Of a stretch of 64,000 nucleotides of DNA, positions 17,798 through 25,260 are shown one piece after another. How positions within the stretch are numbered: the stretch's first letter is position 1; each line of letters starts with the position of its first letter. Location of the stretch: positions 62,001-126,000 of the forward strand of contig NZ_NEHB01000012.1 of the NCBI RefSeq assembly GCF_002127655.1. The letters are read 5' to 3'. This DNA comes from Janthinobacterium sp. GW456P. Lineage in GTDB: Bacteria > Pseudomonadota > Gammaproteobacteria > Burkholderiales > Burkholderiaceae_D. The notes beneath the pieces are model-generated. The model was given only the letters and a program-made list of their open reading frames with translations. It was not told where the DNA came from and did no database searches. The translations under genes and the position numbers were made by a program.

Positions 17798-17818
17798 GCG
17801 GGCTCACGAGGAGAATTC

Positions 17819-18157
17819 ATGTCGGAAACCGACAAACTGGCGGCGCAAGCCGCCCGCAAGCGCCTGCTGATTGCCCAGGGCGAAATGTATCGCGTGGGCA
17901 TCGTGCATGCGCGTGCCAACGTGGGCTATGCCCTGCGTCCCGAATCGCTGCTGCAGGGCGTGGTAGAAACGGCGGTCGGCTTTGCCGGCCACCGCGTCGA
18001 GTCCCTGCTGGCGCCGGGCGGCATGCGTTTGCAGGGCGCCATGCCCTACGTGCTGACGGCGCTATCGTTTATCGGGCGCAAGAAGCTGGTCAAGCCGGCC
18101 CTGGTCCTCGTGGCCGTAGCCGCCGTGGCCGCCAGCTGGCTGCGCCGAAAGCGTTGA
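17819..18157 (+). CDS. YqjK-like protein, last gene of the yqjDE-type operon
   Basis: This 112-residue protein starts MSETDKLAAQAARKRLLIAQ and ends in a hydrophobic helix plus a basic tail (PALVLVAVAAVAASWLRRKR). The order after YqjD- and YqjE-like genes suggests a YqjK counterpart, although the sequence match to E. coli YqjK is only in style. RBS AGGAGA. A strong terminator closes the operon. Confidence 0.65.
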   Translation: MSETDKLAAQAARKRLLIAQGEMYRVGIVHARANVGYALRPESLLQGVVETAVGFAGHRVESLLAPGGMRLQGAMPYVLTALSFIGRKKLVKPALVLVAVAAVAASWLRRKR

Positions 18158-18178
18158 ACGCCAGCCATGTTGCACAGG

Positions 18179-18206
18179 AACGCCGTCATTGACGGCGTTT
18201 TTTTTG
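18179..18206 (+). terminator. Rho-independent terminator of the yqjDE-type operon
   Basis: The stem AACGCCGTCA/TGACGGCGTT is followed by eight T residues. Confidence 0.9.
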
Positions 18207-18293
18207 CCCGTACCCAACGTCCGGCACGGGCAGGCGCAATCCCTTACAATGATTCACACCGTATTTCGCGCGGCGGACAGAGGGGCCATCTTG

Positions 18294-19448
18294 ATGACGA
18301 ATTCGAAGACACCAATCAATCAGTTAAATCCCTCGCGCCTGCGCATCGTGCTGGTGCTGCAGGGCGGCGGCGCACTGGGCGCCTACCAGGCCGGCGTCTA
18401 TCACGCGCTGCACGAACATGGCCTGGCGCCCGACTGGGTGGTGGGCACCTCGATCGGCGCCATCAATGCCGCCATTCTGGCAGGTAACAAGCACGAAGAC
18501 AGGCTCGTGCGTCTGAAGCAGTTCTGGCAGCGCATGGCGCACCGCGACAGCGTCGACATGAACCTCGTTTCGGACCAGCAGCGCCGCTCGAACATCTGGC
18601 TGGCCACGCTCGATACCGTGCTGCGCGGCGTGCCCGGCTTCTTCAAGCCGCGCGCCTTCAGTCTGTTTCCCGTCGGAATCGCCGTCAAGCCGGAAGAGGC
18701 CAGCTTTTATGACACCAGCGAGTTGGCCGATACCCTTGAGGAACTGGTCGATTTCGATTATCTGAACCAGCCCGGCGGCATGCGCCTGACGGTCAATGCC
18801 CTGCGCGTCAAATGCGGCAGCCTCACCAGTTTCGACAGCCAGCAGCAGCCCCTGACGGCGGACCATATCCGCGCCAGCGGCGCCTTGCCGCCCGGCTTTG
18901 CCGGCGTGCGCGTCGATGGCGATTTATACTGGGATGGCGGCCTGTACTCGAACACGCCGCTGGAAACCGTGCTCGACGACACGCCCCACGTCGATACCCT
19001 GGTCTTCATGGTCGACCTGTGGAGCTCGGAAGGGCCGGAACCGACCACCCTCGATGAGGTGCAGACGCGGCAAAAGGACGTCACCTTCGCGTCGCGCTCG
19101 AAGCGGCATATCGCCGATTATGTCAATACACATACCTTGCAGCGCAAATTGCGCGAGTTGTACGCTGGTCTGCCCGACACAAAGCACAACCGTCAGCAGA
19201 CGGAAGAGCTGGTAGCGCTGGGCTGCGACAGCACCATGCACATCGTGCGCCTGCCGTATGCGGGGCGCGACTGGCACATGGCGGCCAAGGACATCAATTT
19301 CTCCAAGGGCTCCATCGAGTGGCGCTGGGAGCAGGGCTACCAGGATGGCTTGCGCGCGATCAAGGCGGCCGGCTGGCTGGCCTTCGTCACCGAAGACACG
19401 CCGCTCGTGGTGCACGAACTGCCGCCCTACGAGCGCGATGCCGCCTGA
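18294..19448 (+). CDS. Patatin-like phospholipase with DUF3734
   Basis: This 384-residue protein has all patatin motifs: oxyanion-hole GGGALG (24-29), nucleophile elbow GTSIG (Ser53) and the catalytic Asp in DGG (Asp214, WDGGLYSN). The C-terminal quarter matches DUF3734 (KDVTFASRSKRHIADYVNTH and a final WLAFVTEDTP segment). It is a likely acyl hydrolase acting on phospholipid or lipid substrates, with no signal peptide, so cytoplasmic. I start at ATG 18294, which has an AGAGGGG RBS; a longer in-frame start at 18189 would lie inside the preceding terminator. Confidence 0.87.
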   Translation: MTNSKTPINQLNPSRLRIVLVLQGGGALGAYQAGVYHALHEHGLAPDWVVGTSIGAINAAILAGNKHEDRLVRLKQFWQRMAHRDSVDMNLVSDQQRRSNIWLATLDTVLRGVPGFFKPRAFSLFPVGIAVKPEEASFYDTSELADTLEELVDFDYLNQPGGMRLTVNALRVKCGSLTSFDSQQQPLTADHIRASGALPPGFAGVRVDGDLYWDGGLYSNTPLETVLDDTPHVDTLVFMVDLWSSEGPEPTTLDEVQTRQKDVTFASRSKRHIADYVNTHTLQRKLRELYAGLPDTKHNRQQTEELVALGCDSTMHIVRLPYAGRDWHMAAKDINFSKGSIEWRWEQGYQDGLRAIKAAGWLAFVTEDTPLVVHELPPYERDAA

Positions 19449-19472
19449 TCCGGCGTTGCCCGAAACGGCACA

Positions 19473-19775
19473 TCACTGCGGATGCGCCGCTACACGCAGT
19501 TTTTCCGCGTTCGCCATGTCTTGCCGGTAAGTATCTTGCGCCTCCTTCAGGCAGCTGGCGCGCGTGGCGGACGGTTCCGAACGACATGCTTTTTTGGCCT
19601 CGGCCAGGGCGGCGGCGATTTCCTTGCGCAAAGTGCGCAGCTGGGCTTGCGCCGTGCTGTCTTCCTGGTACCAGCGTTGCGGGTCGCCCGGCTGCGGCGT
19701 GGCCGTCTGCGCCAGGGCCATCGGCGCCAGGCTGCAGGCGAACAGGGTGGCCAAGAGTGTATTGTGGATAGTCAT
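19473..19775 (-). CDS. Small periplasmic protein with CX10C motif, hypothetical
   Basis: This 100-residue protein has a signal peptide (MTIHNTLLATLFACSLAPMA, cleaved near ALAQ). The mature part is helical and ends with a pair of cysteines ten residues apart (CRSEPSATRASC) followed by LKEAQDTYRQDMANAEKLR. The same CX10C-x-x-x-A spacing occurs three times in the protein at 20757-21311, so they may be related. RBS GGAGGAA precedes the ATG. Only 19 bases separate the gene from an upstream terminator, so its promoter is unclear. Confidence 0.65.
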   Translation of the reverse strand: MTIHNTLLATLFACSLAPMALAQTATPQPGDPQRWYQEDSTAQAQLRTLRKEIAAALAEAKKACRSEPSATRASCLKEAQDTYRQDMANAEKLRVAAHPQ

Positions 19776-19794
19776 GATATTTCCTCCTTGAAAT

Positions 19795-19820
19795 AAAAAA
19801 GGCGCCGTAGCGCCTTTTTT
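19795..19820 (-). terminator. Terminator at the end of the DUF3309 gene
   Basis: The stem GGCGC/GCGCC is flanked by runs of A and T on both sides, so it can work in both directions. It touches the TAA of the DUF3309 gene. Confidence 0.75.
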
Positions 19821-19972
19821 TACAACCTGCCCGTCAGTAATAGCAGGATCAGTATCACTACGACCAGGCCGGCGATGCCGCTGGGGCCGTAACCCCAGTT
19901 GCGGCTATGCGGCCAGGTAGGCAGGACGCCGACCAGGGCCAGGATCAAGATGATCAGAATGATGGTGCCCAT
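19820..19972 (-). CDS. DUF3309 tiny membrane protein
   Basis: This 50-residue peptide reads MGTIILIILILALVGVLPTW, then PHSRNWGYGPSGI and a second hydrophobic helix ending LLLTGRL. The central P-x-W-P-x-S-x-x-W-G-Y-G-P-S-G pattern is diagnostic of DUF3309, small proteobacterial membrane proteins of unknown role. It starts at 19972 with an AAGGAG RBS. It lies 67 bases downstream of the glycine-zipper lipoprotein gene on the same strand with no terminator between, so the two probably share the S6 promoter. Confidence 0.85.
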   Translation of the reverse strand: MGTIILIILILALVGVLPTWPHSRNWGYGPSGIAGLVVVILILLLLTGRL

Positions 19973-20039
19973 GGCAACTCCTTGTTATGGTACGACTCAT
20001 GCGGTATGGCGGATGCCTGCTGACAAGCTCCGCCGAGAA

Positions 20040-20486
20040 TTAATAGCGGTAGACGCGGCCGTCGACGACGCGCACGCGGTTGCCCGGGCGCAAATCATTC
20101 GCATTGTCCTGCACTACGGTACGGTATTCGCCATTGTCGAGACGCACGCTGATCTGGTAGGCCTGCGCCTGCTGCCTGCGGCCTTCGACCTGGTTGCCCA
20201 CGACGCCGCCGGCGACGGCGCCCGCCACGGTGGCGGCCGTGCGTCCGCTGCCCGAACCGATGGTATTGCCCAGCAGGGCGCCGGCGATGCCGCCGACCAC
20301 GGCGCCCGCGCCGCTGGTTTGACCGCCACCCTGCACGATCTGGATGGAGTCGACGGTGCCGTACATGGCGGACTCAGGCTGGTTGGCCGGGTAATACTGT
20401 TGTGATTGGGTAGGACCGGTGGCGCAACCGCTCAGTACGGCGGTGGCGGCGAGCATCAGTGCAGCCAAGGTGGCGTTGGTTTTCAT
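20040..20486 (-). CDS. Glycine-zipper 2TM lipoprotein (SlyB/17-kDa-antigen type)
   Basis: This 148-residue lipoprotein has lipobox LSGC (Cys21). A glycine-zipper region follows (about 59-103, GAGAVVGGIAGALLGNTIGS and VAGAVAGGVVGNQVEG), and a C-terminal strand-rich module (YQISVRLDNGEYRTVVQDNA...RVRVVDGRVYRY) closely resembles the tail of the protein at 10670-11326. These are probably paralogues, one lipid-anchored and one helix-anchored. RBS AGGAGA. Operator S6 and a good -10 lie upstream. Confidence 0.85.
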   Translation of the reverse strand: MKTNATLAALMLAATAVLSGCATGPTQSQQYYPANQPESAMYGTVDSIQIVQGGGQTSGAGAVVGGIAGALLGNTIGSGSGRTAATVAGAVAGGVVGNQVEGRRQQAQAYQISVRLDNGEYRTVVQDNANDLRPGNRVRVVDGRVYRY

Positions 20487-20519
20487 TTTATTCTCCTGAC
20501 GAGGTGAGGGTGTAGTGCC

Positions 20520-20562
20520 ATCTTAGTCATGCCCCTGTCCCCGGTCTGTACGCTGCCGCACG
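20520..20562 (-). promoter_or_regulatory. Palindromic operator (S6) and -10 for glycine-zipper lipoprotein
   Basis: Core GTGCG-GCAG-CGTAC (20561-20548, reading toward the gene). TAAGAT at 20525-20520 is exactly at the -10 position for a -41.5 site (4/6). Confidence 0.65.
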
Positions 20563-20663
20563 TACTTATTTGCAGTCGAAAAGGGTACTGCGAGCTGGAG
20601 CGATCCGGCAAAAACGTGGTTATTTCTCCATATTGACCTTCCGCTTTCAAAATAAACTACTTG

Positions 20664-20706
20664 TGTACGGCAGCGTACAGAAGGGTGGCCGCGATCCACG
20701 TAAAAC
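20664..20706 (+). promoter_or_regulatory. Palindromic operator (S7) and -10 for the CX10C-repeat protein
   Basis: Perfect palindrome TGTACG-GCAG-CGTACA at 20664-20679. TAAAAC at 20701-20706 is exactly at the -10 position for a -41.5 site (4/6). It stands back to back with S6, 117 bases apart, each serving its own divergent gene. Confidence 0.65.
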
Positions 20707-20756
20707 GGTAGTCATGCCAAGCAGACATGTTTGGCACCACCAGGGAGAAATGCAAT

Positions 20757-21311
20757 ATGAACAAGAACAAGCTCTTCACCGCCATCGTCGTCAGCCTGGC
20801 ATGCGCCGCCTGGGGTGGCCAGGCAGTGGCCGCCACGCCGGAAGCGAAAGCGGCCTACAAGGCGGCCAATGAACAGGCGGCACTGAACTACAAGCTGGCG
20901 CATGCCGAGTGCGAAAAAATCACGGGCAACCCCAAGGATGTCTGCATCGCCGAAGCCAAGGCCGTGCGCGCCTACGATGAAGCCGTGGCCCAGGCGCAAT
21001 ACACGAATACCCTGCGCGCCTACACCAAGGCGCGCATCAAGATTGCCGATGCCAATTACGACGTCGACCTGGCGCGCTGCAATGCGCTGACGGGCAACGA
21101 CAAGGATGTCTGCGTCAAGCTGGCCAAGTCCACCAAGGTGGCGGCCCTGGCCGACGCCAAGGCGGACAAGAAAGTCATCGAAGCGCGCAGCGATGCGCGT
21201 GAAGCAAAAAGAAAAGCCGAGTACAAGGTCGCGACAGAAAAATGCGATGCATTGGCCGGCGCAGCCAAGGATGACTGTATCAAGGCTGCAAAAACCCAGT
21301 TTGACTACTGA
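20757..21311 (+). CDS. Exported Lys/Ala-rich protein with three CX10C repeats
   Basis: This 184-residue protein has a signal peptide (MNKNKLFTAIVVSLACAAWG, cleaved after AVAA). The mature part is predicted all-helical and carries three similar modules: CEKITGNPKDVCIAEAKA, CNALTGNDKDVCVKLAKS and CDALAGAAKDDCIKAAKT, each C-x10-C-[IV]-x-x-A-K. They are separated by charged helical stretches. Each pair could form a disulphide-closed helical hairpin in the periplasm. I do not recognise the family. The start at 20757 has RBS AGGGAGA; an in-frame upstream ATG at 20727 is less likely. It is driven by S7. Confidence 0.72.
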   Translation: MNKNKLFTAIVVSLACAAWGGQAVAATPEAKAAYKAANEQAALNYKLAHAECEKITGNPKDVCIAEAKAVRAYDEAVAQAQYTNTLRAYTKARIKIADANYDVDLARCNALTGNDKDVCVKLAKSTKVAALADAKADKKVIEARSDAREAKRKAEYKVATEKCDALAGAAKDDCIKAAKTQFDY

Positions 21312-21393
21312 GCTCCCTCGGGCGCGCAGTTGCCACACTGGTATAAGAAGCTCATTGTGAGCACATTGATTGACCACTCCTAAGGAAAAAACC

Positions 21394-21705
21394 ATGAAAT
21401 TCACTAAATCTATCGCTACTGGCCTTTTCGTCGCTTCCCTGTTCGCCGTTGCAGGTTGCGCATCGACCCCAACCAAGGAAGGCACGGGCGAGTACATCGA
21501 CGACGCGGCCATCACCACCAAAGTGAAAGCCAGCATCTTCAACGAGCCTACCCTGAAATCGACGGAAATCAACGTTGAAACCTTCAAGGGCGTGGTTCAG
21601 CTGAGCGGCTTCGTGGCCCAGCCATCCGATGCCGCCAAAGCGGGCGAAGTTGCCCGTGGCGTCAAGGGCGTGAAGTCGGTGAAAAACGACATCCGCGTCA
21701 AGTAA
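21394..21705 (+). CDS. BON-domain lipoprotein
   Basis: This 103-residue lipoprotein has lipobox VAGC (Cys22). One BON domain fills the rest (about 33-103: YIDDAAITTKVKASIFNEPT, VETFKGVVQLSGFVAQPSDA, VKGVKSVKNDIRVK). BON proteins such as OsmY and DolP bind phospholipid membranes and protect the envelope under stress. RBS TAAGGA supports the ATG at 21394. A very strong hairpin without a T-run lies between it and the next gene. Confidence 0.87.
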   Translation: MKFTKSIATGLFVASLFAVAGCASTPTKEGTGEYIDDAAITTKVKASIFNEPTLKSTEINVETFKGVVQLSGFVAQPSDAAKAGEVARGVKGVKSVKNDIRVK

Positions 21706-21716
21706 TGGCCTGACCT

Positions 21717-21751
21717 GCCGCAGCGGCCAGCCCCACGGCTGGCGCTGCGGC
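21717..21751 (+). other. Strong hairpin between BON and AI-2E-type genes
   Basis: GCCGCAGCG and CCAGCC pair with GGCTGG and CGCTGCGGC (about 15 bp with one bulged G, CCAC loop). No T-run follows, so it is not a standard terminator. It could be a 3'-end stabiliser or attenuator for the BON mRNA. Confidence 0.5.
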
Positions 21752-21777
21752 CCTCCACCGACCGTCGCGGGACTCGC

Positions 21778-22974
21778 ATGCATACCCAGCCTTCAGATAT
21801 CCCGCCCGAGCCGGTGGCGGCTGCCTCCACCGAGCCTGCCGGGACCCCTCCCGGCGCGCCAGTGGAGCACCCGGACGCCTCCCTGCGTTTGCCGCTGCAC
21901 GTCAATGCGCGTGGCATGGCCCTGGGCATCATCGCCACCGTCAGCTTCATTTATGCGCTGCAGTGGGCACAGAAATTCCTCATTCCCGTCATCTTCGGCA
22001 TTTTCATTGCCTATACCCTCAATCCCGTCGTCGCCTGGCTGGAAAAGCTGCGCCTGCCGCGCGCCATCGGCGCCACGGCCGTCACCGCCCTGATCCTGTT
22101 CGGCTCCATCGTCGTGGTCGAACGCGTGCAGGGCGAATTCGAATCCATCGTGGAAGAGCTGCCGGCCGCCACGCATAAATTGTCGCGGCTCATCGCCGCC
22201 AATACGGGCGGCAAGAACAGCACCTTCCAGAAAATGCAGGCCGTGGCCAATGAAATCGAGCAAGTGGCCGCCGGCGCCGAAGCGCGCCGCAACAACCGCC
22301 GTGCCGCCGCCGCCGAGGCGCCCAACTTCAAGATCATGGACTGGGTCTGGGCCGGTTCGCTGGGCCTGGTGGGCTTTCTCAGCCAGGCGACCATGGTCAT
22401 CTTCCTCGTATTCTTCCTGCTGCTGTCGGGCGACACCTTCAAGCGCAAGCTCGTCAAACTGACGGGGCCGTCGCTCAGCCGCAAGAAGGTCACCGTGCAC
22501 ATCCTGGAAGACATCAATACCTCGATCCAGAACTATATGTTCATGCTGCTCGTCACGAATGTCTTGCTGGCCGTCCTGATGTGGATCGCCCTGCGCGTGA
22601 TCGGTCTGGAAAACGCGGGCGCCTGGGCCATCGTGGCCGGCTTGCTGCACATCATGCCGTATTTCGGCCCCTTGCTCATCACCATCGCCACGGGGCTGGT
22701 CGCCTTCCTGCAGTTCGAATCGCTGGAAATGGTCTTGCTGGTGACGGGCACCTCGATGGCCATCGCCACCCTGGTCGGCACCTTTGTCACCACCTGGATG
22801 ACGGGGCGCATCGCGCGCATGAATCCTACGGCCGTGTTCGTCAGCCTGCTGTTCTGGGGCTGGCTGTGGGGCGTCTGGGGCTTGCTGCTGGGCGTGCCCA
22901 TCATCGTCATGGTGAAGGTCGTCGCCGAGCGCGTGCAAGGCATGGAAGTGGTAGCGGAACTGCTGGGCGAGTAA
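21778..22974 (+). CDS. AI-2E family transporter / permease (PerM, YdiK-like)
   Basis: This 398-residue inner-membrane protein has a Pro-rich cytoplasmic N-terminus, paired helices at about 45-85 (IIATVSFIYALQWAQKFLIP with NPVVAWLEKLRLPR), a central soluble stretch (about 105-190) and a C-terminal group of helices including HIMPYFGPLLITIATGLVAF. This is the AI-2E transporter (PF01594) architecture. Substrates vary and most members are uncharacterised. A terminator follows at once. Confidence 0.87.
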   Translation: MHTQPSDIPPEPVAAASTEPAGTPPGAPVEHPDASLRLPLHVNARGMALGIIATVSFIYALQWAQKFLIPVIFGIFIAYTLNPVVAWLEKLRLPRAIGATAVTALILFGSIVVVERVQGEFESIVEELPAATHKLSRLIAANTGGKNSTFQKMQAVANEIEQVAAGAEARRNNRRAAAAEAPNFKIMDWVWAGSLGLVGFLSQATMVIFLVFFLLLSGDTFKRKLVKLTGPSLSRKKVTVHILEDINTSIQNYMFMLLVTNVLLAVLMWIALRVIGLENAGAWAIVAGLLHIMPYFGPLLITIATGLVAFLQFESLEMVLLVTGTSMAIATLVGTFVTTWMTGRIARMNPTAVFVSLLFWGWLWGVWGLLLGVPIIVMVKVVAERVQGMEVVAELLGE

Positions 22975-22990
22975 GTTGACACAGGACCAG

Positions 22991-23016
22991 AAAAACGGCG
23001 CCCGCGGGCGCCGTTT
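22991..23016 (+). terminator. Bidirectional terminator between AI-2E-type and BrkB-type genes
   Basis: Perfect palindrome AAAACGGCGCCC/GGGCGCCGTTTT with flanking A and T runs, between two convergent genes. Confidence 0.85.
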
Positions 23017-23036
23017 TCGCATCCGGCGGGAGGGAA

Positions 23037-23996
23037 TCAGGATTGGTGGCGTTTCAGTATCTTCACTTGCACGTCGCCGTCTTCCGTCTTCGGCATATCC
23101 TTCATGCTGCCCAGCTGCAGGGCGAACTGGCGCGTGAATTCGGCGCCCAGGAAGAAGATTTGCGCCGAGTAATACACCCACAGCAGCAGGGCGACCAGCG
23201 AACCGGCGGCGCCATAGCTGCTGGCCACGCCGCTATTGCCGATATACACGCCGATTGCATATTTCCCCAGTGAAAACATGAAGGCCGTACCGATGGCGCC
23301 GATCAGCACGTCGCGCCAGGACAGGCGCACGCGCGGCAGCATTTTATAGATGACGGCAAACAGGCTGGCGATGACGGCAAAGCCGATCAGGTTCGACAGG
23401 ATGGTAAACAGCACGGCAGTGTCTTTCCACACGCCTTCCCAAAAGTTGGCGAGGATGGCCATGGCGGCGTTGACCACCAGCGACACCATCAGCAGGAAGG
23501 CCAGCACCAGCACCAGGCCGAACGACAGCAGACGCGTGCGCAGCATGTCCCAGGCGCCCGCTTCCTTCAAAGGCGGCACTTGCCAGATTTCATCGAGACT
23601 GGCTTTCAGTTCGGCAAATACGCTGGTGGCGCCAAACAGTAGCAGGGCGCTGGCAATGAGGGTGGCGATGCGGCCCTGTTCATGGTTTTTCGCGCCGGCC
23701 AGCACCAGTTGAATGGCTTCGGCGCCCTGCGTGCCCAGCAAGCCCTGCAGTTGCCCCATCAGCTCGCCGCGCGCGGCGGCCGGGCCATAGAAAAAGCCGG
23801 CGATGGCAATCACCAGCACGAGGATGGGGGCGATGGAAAACAGGGTGTAATAGGCGAGGGCGGCGCCTTTGCTCGAGGCGCGGTGTTCCAGCCATTCGGT
23901 GACGGAACAGACGATGACACTGCGCATCTGCTTGCTGAACGGTGCCAGGCCGGCCAGTTTGGGATAGCGGGTAGAGAAATTCATGATGGCTTTCAA
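23037..23996 (-). CDS. YihY/BrkB family inner-membrane protein
   Basis: This 319-residue protein has about six membrane helices. The YihY hallmark HRASSKGAALAYYTLFSIAP is at about 38-57, followed by an internal LFGATSVFAELKASLDEIWQ and a final helix pair SYGAAGSLVALLLWVYYSAQ with IFFLGAEFTR. The family was once misnamed ribonuclease BN; it is a membrane protein of unknown transport role. Start 23996 (MKAIMNFSTRYPKL) follows a run of A and T that belongs to a terminator, so its RBS is weak; MNFSTRY four codons later is an alternative. Confidence 0.85.
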   Translation of the reverse strand: MKAIMNFSTRYPKLAGLAPFSKQMRSVIVCSVTEWLEHRASSKGAALAYYTLFSIAPILVLVIAIAGFFYGPAAARGELMGQLQGLLGTQGAEAIQLVLAGAKNHEQGRIATLIASALLLFGATSVFAELKASLDEIWQVPPLKEAGAWDMLRTRLLSFGLVLVLAFLLMVSLVVNAAMAILANFWEGVWKDTAVLFTILSNLIGFAVIASLFAVIYKMLPRVRLSWRDVLIGAIGTAFMFSLGKYAIGVYIGNSGVASSYGAAGSLVALLLWVYYSAQIFFLGAEFTRQFALQLGSMKDMPKTEDGDVQVKILKRHQS

Positions 23997-23999
23997 TGC

Positions 24000-24027
24000 A
24001 AAAAAGGGGCCGAAGCCCCTTTTTTTA
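24000..24027 (-). terminator. Bidirectional terminator after OmpA gene
   Basis: The stem AGGGGC/GCCCCT with a short CGAA loop is flanked by A and T runs. It separates the upstream OmpA gene from the YihY-type gene on the same strand. Confidence 0.85.
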
Positions 24028-24055
24028 TTTTACAAGTGGCGTACCACTGTCCAGC

Positions 24056-25084
24056 TTACTGTACGCGGCGTTCAATGGTGATCTGTTCCACTTCAACGCG
24101 GCGGTTTGGTTCCAGGCACTTGATCAGGTCGGCACGTTTCTTGTTGTCGCAGGTGACGACAGGATTGGTGGAACCCTTGCCTTCGGCCGTCAGGCGGTTG
24201 GCGGCAACACCGTGGGCGACCAGGTATTCCTTGACTGCATCAGCGCGCTGCTGCGACAGTTTCAGGTTGTACTTGGGCGAACCGATACGGTCGGCATAAC
24301 CACTGATGACGACGTTGTTGACGTCCGGCGACGCGTTCAGCACGCGGGCGATTTCGTCGAGCTTGGTCTGTGTCGGACCCAGCTTGGCGCTGTCGAATGC
24401 GAACAGTTCCGTTGCCGACATCGTCACTTTTTCAAAGCGTGGCGGCGGTGGTGGCGGTGGTGGTGGCGGCACGACCACGACGACTTCTTCACGTACTGGC
24501 GGCGGTGGCGGTGGCGGCGGCGGTGCAGGCGGTTTGTCGAACGCGTAGTTCAAGCCCACGGTGACGTAGTAGTTGTTGGACTTGCTGCTCGGGTCAAACG
24601 TATTGCCGCGCAGGAAGCCGTGCACATTGCGTACGTCAGCCTGCAGGGACAGCTGCTCCGTGATGCTGGACTGGAAGCCCAAGCCCACGCTCGCGTATGG
24701 CGAGCTCTTCGTGCGTTCACCGAAGGCGAAGCTGGTGTCCTTGTCGCGCTGCATGCCGGCACCGACCAGCAGGAAAGGACGGAAGGCTTTGCGCGAGAAC
24801 ATGTACAAGCCGTCTACGCCCAGTGTATTTTGCTGGTAGCGCTGACCGCCATCCTTGGAACGGGCATACGTGGTGCCCAGCTGGATATCCCAGTCCTGGG
24901 AAACAGGCTTACCGAAACGCAAGCCTGCGCCATAACCGGTTTTATCCGTGGCGAAGTCGGAATCTGGCTTGAGTGCGTTGATGCTAGGTTGAATATACCA
25001 GGAGGGATTGATTTCCTGGGCCTGTGCGCCGAGGGCAGAGCACAGGACTGCGGCGGCAACGGCGATTTTTTTTAGATTATTCAC
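24056..25084 (-). CDS. OmpA: beta-barrel plus peptidoglycan-binding domain
   Basis: This 342-residue protein starts at a GTG (25084), preceded by GGGAG, with a signal peptide ending ALGAQA. Residues about 25-180 form an eight-strand OmpA-type barrel (TGYGAGLRFGKPVSQDWDIQ, YVTVGLNYAF). Two polyproline hinges then flank REEVVVVV, and the C-terminal OmpA domain (about 220-340) has LFAFDSAKLGPTQ, VVISGYADRIGSPKYNLKLS and LEPNRRVEVEQ. It ties the outer membrane to the cell wall. The two Pro runs (9 and 10) come from CCN repeats. Operator S8 with TATTCT lies upstream. Confidence 0.9.
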   Translation of the reverse strand: MNNLKKIAVAAAVLCSALGAQAQEINPSWYIQPSINALKPDSDFATDKTGYGAGLRFGKPVSQDWDIQLGTTYARSKDGGQRYQQNTLGVDGLYMFSRKAFRPFLLVGAGMQRDKDTSFAFGERTKSSPYASVGLGFQSSITEQLSLQADVRNVHGFLRGNTFDPSSKSNNYYVTVGLNYAFDKPPAPPPPPPPPPVREEVVVVVPPPPPPPPPPRFEKVTMSATELFAFDSAKLGPTQTKLDEIARVLNASPDVNNVVISGYADRIGSPKYNLKLSQQRADAVKEYLVAHGVAANRLTAEGKGSTNPVVTCDNKKRADLIKCLEPNRRVEVEQITIERRVQ

Positions 25085-25217
25085 AAGTAACTCCCAACGT
25101 TGATAAGAGATTTTCTCTACGGCATCAAAGCCACATCTTGCTACACGTGCTATTGCTAGATATAGACCACACTTCCAGGTGCGCATTCTTGTGATAAATG
25201 CACTGCTGTTGGACTAA

Positions 25218-25260
25218 AGAATACGGTTGCAGGTTCAGGTGGTCGGTGCGCTGGCGCACA
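25218..25260 (-). promoter_or_regulatory. Palindromic operator (S8) and -10 for ompA-like gene
   Basis: Perfect palindrome TGTGCG-N4-CGCAC (core 25246-25259). TATTCT at 25223-25218 is exactly at the -10 position for a -41.5 site (4/6). Confidence 0.6.

Noticed and set aside
24430..24530. Tandem GGT/GGC trinucleotide repeats as a regulatory repeat
   Set aside because: They encode the two polyproline hinges of the OmpA protein and are in frame.
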